NCBI GenBank assembly: GCA_002726235.1
Contig: PBSN01000008.1
Span: forward strand, 510,635-574,634
From: Nitrospiraceae bacterium
Lineage (GTDB): Bacteria; Nitrospirota; Nitrospiria; Nitrospirales; UBA2166
Length of the DNA: 64,000 nt
Reading direction: 5' to 3'
Positions within the stretch are counted from its first letter, which is position 1, and each line of letters starts with the position of its first letter. A program made the position numbers and the translations under genes. Below, one piece after another: positions 28,942 through 35,988 of the stretch. The notes beneath the pieces were generated by a model, which saw only the letters and a program-made list of their open reading frames with translations, did not search any database and was not told the origin of the DNA.

Positions 28942-31900
28942 TGACCGTGACTCTCCCACAAGACCATCAAGCCAGAGAAAACGCCAGTGACCCTCGGTTT
29001 AATGTCACCTTGGAAGCCTCAGCTGGGACAGGAAAAACACGTGTTCTCGTCGATCGTTATATCCGACTCATTGAGGCGGGAGCAGCACCTCGAAACATCC
29101 TAGCTATTACCTTTACGCGCAAAGCAGCCAGCGAGATGAAGCATCGCATTATCCAAGAATTGCACCGACGAAGCATGTTATGGCAAGAGATTAGGGATCG
29201 ACTGTTCGAGGTACATATCGTCACCATGGATGCCTTTTGCCTTAGCCTGCTCAAAGAGTTTCCACTGGAGGCCAACCTCGAGCCAGACATGGACCTCTTA
29301 AGTGATGTCGAACTTCATCGTCTTCTGGAAGAATCTGTAGAACAGGGTCTAAGCGATCATGGAAACTACCCGACCTCAGATCTCAAGTTTCTTGCTTCCC
29401 GTTTTGGAGAGACGACTCTCCGCCGTGGCATGCGCAACTTTATCCGAAGTCGCCTAGTCATGAGTCCATTGCTTAATCGTTTCGTAAATCAACGAGTACC
29501 CCACACACTTCAACTCAGCCACGTATTGAGAAAGGCGTCAACGGGTCTGCGGAAAGCCATGAGAAACTATCAGTGGGGAACCATGCCAACATCAATACGG
29601 CGTATCATGGGCTCCAATCCAGTCACACCGTTCGATCTCGAACAAGTTGCATCATACTTTCTAACCCAAGATGGAAAGTCTCGGAAGAGACTCTCTAGCG
29701 CATGTCGCCAAGCAGATTTCACTACCCGCGCCGAATATGACCAGCACCGCTCGCAGGTTATCGATATTGCACCAGTTGTTGCGGAACACATTCAGCGATG
29801 GCGTCATGATATCAATCTTTATGCGATCCAAGAGATATGGACGCTTTATCAATCGGCCACACGACATTTCATCTCACTTAAGGAGGAACGCGGCGGTCTT
29901 GATTTTTCTGACATCGTTCAGCATGCCGTCACTCTGCTAAAGAAACGAGGAATCTTTTCGCAAAGCCGCTTTCGATTGGAGGCACGCTATCATCATCTCC
30001 TCATCGACGAATTCCAGGATACCAACGAGATGCAATGGTCGCTAATTCAAAGTCTTATCGATTCATGGGGAGAGGGGGAAGGGTTGGTACAAGATACCAT
30101 TGCTAGAGCACAGGCCTCCGGTCGAGGGAAAGGGCTACTTCAAGAACCGAGCATATTCCTCGTTGGAGACCGGAAACAATCCGTCTATGGATGGCGAGAT
30201 GCGCGTGTCGAAGTGATGAATACTGCGACAAAATATCTCATGAACATTCGCCCAAACGGCGGTCGGCAATTACACATCAGGCAGAGTTTTCGAGCTCATG
30301 CTCCCCTGCTTGGATTTCTCAATGACGTGTTTTCTGGAGTCCCAAAAGAAAGCGAAGACGTGAGCTGGGCCTTCCGATACCGCAAGAGTGACCATTTTCC
30401 AATTCTTAAGTCTGACAACCATGATCATGCAGTTGGACTCGCCATCGCCCCAACGCGAACTCATGCCGCAGCGGCTGTCGGCGACGAAATTGTTCGTTTA
30501 CTACAGGAGAACAACTACCAATTGAAAGACATTGCCATCTGTTTTCGAAGTCGTACCCACTATCGCATCTACGAAGACGCGTTAGTCCAACGCGGAGTCC
30601 CGACCTATGTCTATCGCGGACTTGGGTTTTACGATTCACCAGAGGTCCGTGATATTCAGGCTATCATACGCTATCTTGCTAATCCAATTTCCGAACTTTG
30701 CGCGGCCGAAGTCCTGCGTTCACGTTTTATTGGATTCTCGGATACGGGTCTGTCACTCATCACAAAGGACCACCGAAAACGTGTCACGGCAACCCCATTG
30801 ATCCAGCTTCTGAAACACGCCATCCCACAAGAACAGCTACCACGTACAATCTCTCCCGAAGATCAAGCTATCATAACTAACATCCTTCCCAAAGTTCCAA
30901 AGTGGCTCGACATTGCCGACCGAATTCCACCATCAGACCTCTTGCAACGCATCATTGAAGAGACCGACTACGCCGCATGTTTTAGCGGCCGTAACGGCAT
31001 TCAAGGATGGGAAAATCTTAAAAAAGTGCTAGAGCGCATACGGCGTGCTCAAAACCGCGGCTATATGACCTTTGCTCGTCTCACGGAATATGTTGACCAC
31101 GCCTCCGCAGGCGAAGAGTCCCTCGCAACACTTGAAGCCATAGATGCGGTCAGTCTCATGACTATCCATGCTTCAAAAGGCTTGGAGTTCAAAGCCGTAT
31201 TCGTCGTAAATATGGATCAAACACTCCACGCAGATACTTCGCTCCCACGCATCAAAGAGCATGCCGATGGGAGTATTGATATATATGCAACGGAGAAAGC
31301 CAAGACCAGAAGCCCTGATCGTACACTAGAGGAAGAGAAACGCCTTTTGTATGTCGCGTTCACGCGTGCTAAAAACTATCTCGTTCTCTCCTCACTCGAT
31401 CCAAAACACAACGAACGCCATGCAACATTCAACAATCTCCTTCCGAAAAGCCTTCGAGAACTCCTTCCTGCCGCTACAACGACCGATGCTCCGGAACTGA
31501 CTTGGACACCCGCAGATAACAAGCATCGGTTGCGTGTTGTCCGTGCGATGTCTTCCCCCAGACATTATTACAATACAAAAACGACCCCGGCATATACACT
31601 TGCCATTGAGCCACTACCGCATCAAACTACCTCAAGAGTGACGACAAACCATCAAGTCACAGAGTCGTCTAACGACAACAGGAACAATCAGAACTCGCAA
31701 TCACTTAGTAGAAAAATAGGAAGAACCGTACATCAACTATTTGAATACGCAGTCTCGATAAACGAAAAGTTAGAGCAAATCGCTGACGCACTGCTTTCGA
31801 AGTGCCCTGAACAGACACCAGTTGATCGTAAAAAAACAATCAGGAAGGTTACAAGTTTCTATCGACAGCTTCACTCTCACCAGGAGCTTACTCGACTTCT

Positions 31901-32156
31901 CCAAAATGGGAAGGTCGAACGAGAAGTCCCCTTTGTACTCATTCGAGAAAATCAGAGAATCCGAGGAATCATTGATAGCCTAATTCTTCTGCAAGACCGT
32001 GCCATCGTTATCGACTACAAAACAGGACAACCGTCTGAGAACCATCAACTGCAGATGGGAATCTATCTTGAAGCCACTCGAACACTATTTCCAAAACACG
32101 AGATCGAAGGACTCATCTTTTATCCCGATGGAACACCTCACAGATATTCGTTGTAA
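28938..32156 (+). CDS. AddA-like UvrD-family helicase-nuclease
   Basis: This 1072-residue SF1A helicase has Walker A EASAGTGKTRVLVDRY near residue 30, the DExx motif LIDEFQDTNEMQW near 355, GDRKQSVYGWRDARVEV, motif V SLMTIHASKGLEF and motif VI YVAFTRAKNYLVLS. A C-terminal PD-(D/E)xK nuclease follows (RGIIDSLILL, VIDYKTGQP, LQMGIYLEA). With the AddB-like partner it should form a RecBCD-equivalent complex that resects DNA ends for RecA. Overlap of the start with the partner's stop implies coupled translation. Confidence 0.92.
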   Translation: MMTVTLPQDHQARENASDPRFNVTLEASAGTGKTRVLVDRYIRLIEAGAAPRNILAITFTRKAASEMKHRIIQELHRRSMLWQEIRDRLFEVHIVTMDAFCLSLLKEFPLEANLEPDMDLLSDVELHRLLEESVEQGLSDHGNYPTSDLKFLASRFGETTLRRGMRNFIRSRLVMSPLLNRFVNQRVPHTLQLSHVLRKASTGLRKAMRNYQWGTMPTSIRRIMGSNPVTPFDLEQVASYFLTQDGKSRKRLSSACRQADFTTRAEYDQHRSQVIDIAPVVAEHIQRWRHDINLYAIQEIWTLYQSATRHFISLKEERGGLDFSDIVQHAVTLLKKRGIFSQSRFRLEARYHHLLIDEFQDTNEMQWSLIQSLIDSWGEGEGLVQDTIARAQASGRGKGLLQEPSIFLVGDRKQSVYGWRDARVEVMNTATKYLMNIRPNGGRQLHIRQSFRAHAPLLGFLNDVFSGVPKESEDVSWAFRYRKSDHFPILKSDNHDHAVGLAIAPTRTHAAAAVGDEIVRLLQENNYQLKDIAICFRSRTHYRIYEDALVQRGVPTYVYRGLGFYDSPEVRDIQAIIRYLANPISELCAAEVLRSRFIGFSDTGLSLITKDHRKRVTATPLIQLLKHAIPQEQLPRTISPEDQAIITNILPKVPKWLDIADRIPPSDLLQRIIEETDYAACFSGRNGIQGWENLKKVLERIRRAQNRGYMTFARLTEYVDHASAGEESLATLEAIDAVSLMTIHASKGLEFKAVFVVNMDQTLHADTSLPRIKEHADGSIDIYATEKAKTRSPDRTLEEEKRLLYVAFTRAKNYLVLSSLDPKHNERHATFNNLLPKSLRELLPAATTTDAPELTWTPADNKHRLRVVRAMSSPRHYYNTKTTPAYTLAIEPLPHQTTSRVTTNHQVTESSNDNRNNQNSQSLSRKIGRTVHQLFEYAVSINEKLEQIADALLSKCPEQTPVDRKKTIRKVTSFYRQLHSHQELTRLLQNGKVEREVPFVLIRENQRIRGIIDSLILLQDRAIVIDYKTGQPSENHQLQMGIYLEATRTLFPKHEIEGLIFYPDGTPHRYSL

Positions 32157-32173
32157 GACACGTGGAGACACTA

Positions 32174-32656
32174 TCATGGTCTATGCTCAAGCTGTGATAT
32201 GACAAGAACCCCGATATTAAACTGATCGTCGTATCTCAGAATCATGTGAGTATGCGTCCCAACCCACAACACATCGTGAGAAAACCGGCTCTCATCGCGC
32301 CCTGATCCAAAACGAGACGTCAACGCACTCAGCAAGCCATCGTAGTTTTCTCCATCACGATATTTGATTGTTACACGTTTAAACTTGTCCCCTTCAAATG
32401 AATATAGAATTTTCTCAACATTAATATCGCCAAAAGTTAAAGGTTCGTTTGGAAAATAATAAGTTTTTGATCCTGATGGATCATCAGACTCGCCCCACAG
32501 CACAAGACCATCAAATTCTACGACATTCGCATCCCAGGAATATCCTTTAAAGCCATTAGGGTCATTCTCAAATACCCCATCAGCTGCAGGCACTTCTGAT
32601 GGCAGAAGGAACACCGCAAACCCAATGAGAATGTACAGAGTATAAAATCGATTCAT
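32174..32656 (-). CDS. Exported protein of unknown function, 160 residues
   Basis: The ATG at 32656 gives a clean Sec signal (NRFYTLYILIGFAVFLLPSEV, cleavage after PAADG); the frame opens further upstream to 32755 but without signal-like sequence. The mature part has a compact fold with FKGYSWDANVVEF at the front and the central IKYRDGENYDGLLSALTSRF. That layout resembles small periplasmic proteins that follow a substrate-binding theme, but I recognise no family. It is convergent with the AddA-like gene, 17 nt apart. Confidence 0.65.
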   Translation of the reverse strand: MNRFYTLYILIGFAVFLLPSEVPAADGVFENDPNGFKGYSWDANVVEFDGLVLWGESDDPSGSKTYYFPNEPLTFGDINVEKILYSFEGDKFKRVTIKYRDGENYDGLLSALTSRFGSGRDESRFSHDVLWVGTHTHMILRYDDQFNIGVLVISQLEHRP

Positions 32657-32976
32657 AGTTGGTGATCCAAAGTTGACTTCGCGTATTGCTCCACATCCGA
32701 ATCCAAATCCACTCAATACACAAACCTCCACCATGGCAAAGGTTGAACGAAGCAAAGTAAGAATTTAAAAAAAACTGTTTTGGTACGGAGTGCTCCTATT
32801 TCTCAGTACATATCACCTTACATTTTTGGATTATACAAACTTTTGATCAGACGCTCAGCAAGTCATCCGTGAAAGATTAAACATTTACAACTTTAGATTT
32901 GCCGGAGGACAGATGTTATCAGGCTGGACAGAATTGCTGAATTTTAAAATCCCACGACTCCATCCAGTGTCCCATG

Positions 32977-32985
32977 TGCTACAAT
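32977..32985 (+). promoter_or_regulatory. Extended -10 promoter for a short non-coding transcript
   Basis: TGC followed by TACAAT (32980-32985) is a TGn-extended -10 element. The -35 position (about 32957-32962) has no consensus hexamer, as is common for extended -10 promoters. It points toward the structured region that ends at a terminator near 33299, predicting a start near 32992. Confidence 0.5.
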
Positions 32986-33120
32986 CGTCGAAATTTAGGG
33001 GATCACTCATCTCCGAGTCTTCCGATAGGAGGGAGGCGTCCCATGCGCTAACCGACGGCGGGTTGGCCCGTGGGTTCACGCAAGGTCTGGGCCGGCGTGA
33101 CGCAATGCATCGCCGATTGG

Positions 33121-33133
33121 AAGGAGGTGATCC
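33121..33133 (+). promoter_or_regulatory. Extended Shine-Dalgarno site
   Basis: AAGGAGGTGATCC complements the 3' end of bacterial 16S rRNA (GGATCACCTCCTT) over all 13 bases, far longer than a normal ribosome site, with AGGAGG 7 nt before ATG 33135. It decides that the short ORF behind it is translated, or that this RNA is designed to capture 30S subunits. Its 3' part is also complementary to a tract at 33191-33201. Confidence 0.75.
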
Positions 33134-33134
33134 G

Positions 33135-33185
33135 ATGGGAAGTGATAGTAGTAACCCTGCGGCGAGTGAGGTGGCAACGTTCTAG
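33135..33185 (+). CDS. 16-residue mini-protein or leader peptide
   Basis: ATG 33135 to TAG 33183-33185 encodes MGSDSSNPAASEVATF. The peptide is short, Ser/Ala-rich, acidic and lacks hydrophobic or rare-amino-acid runs. The evidence for translation is the exceptional ribosome site, not homology. It contains no Cys and no recognisable RiPP precursor signature. It may matter as a translated element within the RNA and not as a functional peptide. Confidence 0.5.
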   Translation: MGSDSSNPAASEVATF

Positions 33186-33236
33186 CCGCACACCTTTTTC
33201 TTCGGTGATCCCTGGGACGTATTCCCAGCGCCACCG

Positions 33237-33299
33237 GCCCGGAAGCGCGGGTGCCGGAGCCGCATTTGGATTTTCGGATCTGCTTCCGGGCTCTTTTTT
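33237..33299 (+). terminator. Intrinsic terminator of the structured RNA
   Basis: GCCCGGAAGC (33237-33246) and GCTTCCGGGC (33282-33291) are perfect 10-bp complements and are followed by TC and six Ts (33294-33299). The 35-nt loop holds additional short stems. A competing fold is CCGGC-CCG/CGG-GCCGG at 33235-33256. This closes the transcript on the plus strand before the convergent EF-G-like gene ends at 33360. Confidence 0.8.
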
Positions 33300-33359
33300 G
33301 CCTAATTCCAGTCTGCAAGGCACGCAAGCAAGGCAGTTAACACCGCCATAGCGTAAAGC

Positions 33360-35405
33360 CTAATCTTCCTCAGCTTTTGGCTTATACTGATCGATAATCT
33401 CTTGCTGAATGTTTGGTGGCACAACATCGTAGTGGCTAAGTTGCATAGTGTACGACCCTTGCCCCGCTGTCACTGCTTTCAGTTGAGATTGATATTGCCC
33501 CAATTCCGCCAAAGGCGCTTGTGCACTAATGTGGAGCATCCCACCAGGTAATGTATCGGAGCCCTGAAGACGCCCTCGCTTACTCGACAAATCCCCAGCG
33601 ATATCCCCCATATTTCCTTCTGGCACAATAATATCCATCTGGACAACCGGCTCGAGAATAACTGGCTTCGCTTTATGAATCGCATCAATCAACGCTTTCT
33701 TCGACGCAGCAACAAACGCAACCTCTTTGCTATCGACAGGATGATGTTTCCCGTCATATACACTCACTTTAATATCCTGTAACGGATATCCAGCAATGGC
33801 ACCTTGCTCCATCACTAGTCGAACACCTTTCTCAACTGCCGGAATAAACTGCCGCGGAATTGACCCTCCAAAAGTATTATTAGCAAACTCGAATCCACCA
33901 CCACGCTCCTGTGGAGCAATCCGCAAAAAAACTTCTCCAAACTGACCAGCACCCCCGGTTTGCTTTCTATGCCGATGATGTCCCTCTGCATTTCCAGTGA
34001 TGGTTTCCTTGTAAGCAATCTTCGGCGGATGAGTATCAACCTCTACGTTGTACCGGTTCTTCATTTTTTTGAGAATCACTCGCAAATGCATATCACCAAG
34101 CCCGTAGATGACAGTTTCACTCGTCGTTACATTGCGTTCAATGGTAAAGCAAGGGTCTTCGGCTTCCATACTGACCAATGCTTTCCCAATCTTTTGTTCA
34201 TCACCACGACTTTTTGCCTCAATGGCAAAACCGTTCATTGGCTGGGGAAAGTCCATCGGCTTTAATCTCACATCACCATCATCAATTTTGTCTCGCAACA
34301 CAGCATCAAATCGAATTTCATCGATCTTCGCCACGGCACAAATATCTCCAGGAATGCCCGTATCGACTTCAGCATGTTCTTTCCCCTGTAAACGCAGCAA
34401 ATGCCCTACCTTAAACGTCTTTCTCTCATCCCCAAGATGAAGCTGACTGTCCTTTTTGACCGTCCCTTGAAAAATTCGGAATACTCCAAGTTTTCCGATA
34501 AAAGGATCTGCGGTAACTTTGAATACATACGCCACAATCGACTTCGAGGGATCTGGCGTAATTTCCACTTCCTCACTATCTTCACCCTGGCCCTTGCGAA
34601 ACTCTTGCGCATTCCCTTCAGTTGGATTTGGCATCATATGTGAAAATATCTCCAATAACTCCCGCACCCCAACACCTTGCCGCGCCGATACGAAGCAAAT
34701 AGGAACTAGATGCCCGTCCTTTAACGCATTTGTAAACGGCGTATGGAGCTGTTCAGGACTCACCTCCCCTTTATCAAGGTAAGTCGTCATGAGATCCTCA
34801 TCCATTTCCACAACTTGCTCGACAATGGCTGTGTGCGCGTCAGTGGAAGATCCAAAGTCAACGTCCCCTTCCGCCTTATTAAAGACATCGACAACTGCAG
34901 ACCCTCCTCCACTGGGGAGGTTGATGGGAAGACACTCCTTGCCGAATAACTCCTGAATTTGGTCCACAACCTGCTCAAGATTAACCTCTTCTGCATCGAT
35001 TTTGTTCACAATAATTATGCGACACAGTTTCCTGTCAACAGCGCGTTCCATAACACGCCGCGCAACCATATCGACCCCATGTTGAGCCGTTATGACCACC
35101 GCGACAGTCTCGACTGCAGTAAGTGCTGAAAGCGCGTGGCCAGAAAACTCAATCATTCCTGGAGTATCGATGAGGTTAATATGGTGCCCAGCGTGATCAC
35201 AATTCACGATCGCGGAATTTAAGGAATGTTGATGCTCCTTCTCTTCCGGATCAAAATCACAAACGGTATTTTTCTTCTCAATTGATCCCAGGCTCTGGAT
35301 CATGCCTGTCTGATGCAGCAACGCCTCAACGAGAGTCGTCTTTCCAGCTGCACCCTGACCAACAAGTGCAATATTTCGAATATCTTGAGTCGTATAGCTC
35401 GGCAT
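33360..35405 (-). CDS. Elongation factor G-like translational GTPase (paralogue)
   Basis: This 681-residue GTPase starts at ATG 35405, 8 nt after a GGAGG. It carries G1 GQGAAGKTTLVEAL, G3 DTPGMIEF, G4 NKID, and EF-G domains II to V (domain IV with HRHRKQTGGAGQFGEV; domain V ending PLAELGQYQSQLKAVT). The switch I region is divergent: EEKEHQHSLNSAI replaces the usual RGITI stretch, which marks it as an EF-G2-like paralogue and not canonical fusA. Such paralogues often lack efficient translocase activity, so its role is open. Confidence 0.9.
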   Translation of the reverse strand: MPSYTTQDIRNIALVGQGAAGKTTLVEALLHQTGMIQSLGSIEKKNTVCDFDPEEKEHQHSLNSAIVNCDHAGHHINLIDTPGMIEFSGHALSALTAVETVAVVITAQHGVDMVARRVMERAVDRKLCRIIIVNKIDAEEVNLEQVVDQIQELFGKECLPINLPSGGGSAVVDVFNKAEGDVDFGSSTDAHTAIVEQVVEMDEDLMTTYLDKGEVSPEQLHTPFTNALKDGHLVPICFVSARQGVGVRELLEIFSHMMPNPTEGNAQEFRKGQGEDSEEVEITPDPSKSIVAYVFKVTADPFIGKLGVFRIFQGTVKKDSQLHLGDERKTFKVGHLLRLQGKEHAEVDTGIPGDICAVAKIDEIRFDAVLRDKIDDGDVRLKPMDFPQPMNGFAIEAKSRGDEQKIGKALVSMEAEDPCFTIERNVTTSETVIYGLGDMHLRVILKKMKNRYNVEVDTHPPKIAYKETITGNAEGHHRHRKQTGGAGQFGEVFLRIAPQERGGGFEFANNTFGGSIPRQFIPAVEKGVRLVMEQGAIAGYPLQDIKVSVYDGKHHPVDSKEVAFVAASKKALIDAIHKAKPVILEPVVQMDIIVPEGNMGDIAGDLSSKRGRLQGSDTLPGGMLHISAQAPLAELGQYQSQLKAVTAGQGSYTMQLSHYDVVPPNIQQEIIDQYKPKAEED

Positions 35406-35450
35406 GCTCAAACCTCCAGTTTTGTTCAATCTGCCATGACTACGCGAATG

Positions 35451-35894
35451 TTACCTCTGAATCTTTACCTTCACCGTCTGCTTACCCCATTGCAGTGCCT
35501 TTTTTCTTGTCGAAAAATAGAGATCAAGCCGGTTCGGCCCTTTAATAGCACCTCCAATATCTTCAACAACGCCTTTCCCATACCCCGGAATGATCATGAT
35601 GGTTCCATACGGATAGTATTTGATATCGGCGGCAATTGTCCCCTTCCTTGCTTTTACCCCGCTTGAGGTGATGCCGACCTTCTTTGGCTTTCCCTTACGT
35701 GGCCCACTCGCAATCACTGTTTTCCAGAAGAAAATAGGGTGCCGCTCCCAATTAGTACTGTATTGATCAGATGAATATGCAGTGACAAGCATTTCGCGTG
35801 TTTCATAGGTTGCACAACTCGAAAGCACGAGGAATGAGAGAGCTATAGTGAGAAGGGCAAAGACGAAATGTATCGGGGCGTTCTGTGTATTCAT
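35451..35894 (-). CDS. 3D-domain lipoprotein (MltA/Rpf-type double-psi barrel)
   Basis: This 147-residue protein has a lipoprotein signal (ALLTIALSFLVLSSC) and one 3D domain of the kind found in MltA and YuiC: TAYSSDQYSTNW at the front, then GTIAADIKYYPYGTIMIIPG, GVVEDIGGAIKGPNRLDLYF with the three conserved Asp, and ALQWGKQTVKV. The fold suggests peptidoglycan cleavage or binding. The full MltA body is absent, so it may be a minimal lytic transglycosylase or a binding module. It ends 45 nt before the EF-G-like start and may be co-transcribed. Confidence 0.85.
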   Translation of the reverse strand: MNTQNAPIHFVFALLTIALSFLVLSSCATYETREMLVTAYSSDQYSTNWERHPIFFWKTVIASGPRKGKPKKVGITSSGVKARKGTIAADIKYYPYGTIMIIPGYGKGVVEDIGGAIKGPNRLDLYFSTRKKALQWGKQTVKVKIQR

Positions 35895-35988
35895 TGCCTA
35901 ACTGCTTCTCAAAGGAAACTGAACGGATATCGGTACAATCCCCCGACTGGACCAAGCGGGTATTCTAGCAAATCTTATGCATAGATAT

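Larger units (their letters stand above)
32992..33300 (+). ncRNA. Candidate structured RNA of about 300 nt, class unknown
   Basis: The segment is clearly richer in G and C than its surroundings and full of complementary arms. Examples are CTAACC/GGTTGG around 33048-33066, GGCCC/GGGCC enclosing the small hairpin CGTG-GGTT-CACG near 33065-33093, CGGCG/CGCCG near 33093-33115, CTGGGA/TCCCAG at 33212-33228, and a perfect terminator stem. The 5' end is set by an extended -10 promoter and the 3' end by T6. Inside is a 16-codon ORF with a very strong ribosome site. I compared it by eye with the riboswitch, SRP, tmRNA, RNase P and 6S consensus features and found no match. The class is unknown; a cis-acting leader is unlikely because the downstream gene lies on the other strand. 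Confidence 0.55.

Noticed and set aside
33119-33135. Fragment of 16S rRNA (antisense 3' end)
   Set aside because: The match is only 13 nt and flanking bases do not resemble 16S rRNA; it is better explained as an extended Shine-Dalgarno site.
33048-33351. Overlapping open frames of 80-95 residues on both strands within the structured RNA region
   Set aside because: They overlap each other on both strands, have no ribosome sites, and arise from the high GC content; only the 16-codon ORF at 33135 has a credible start.
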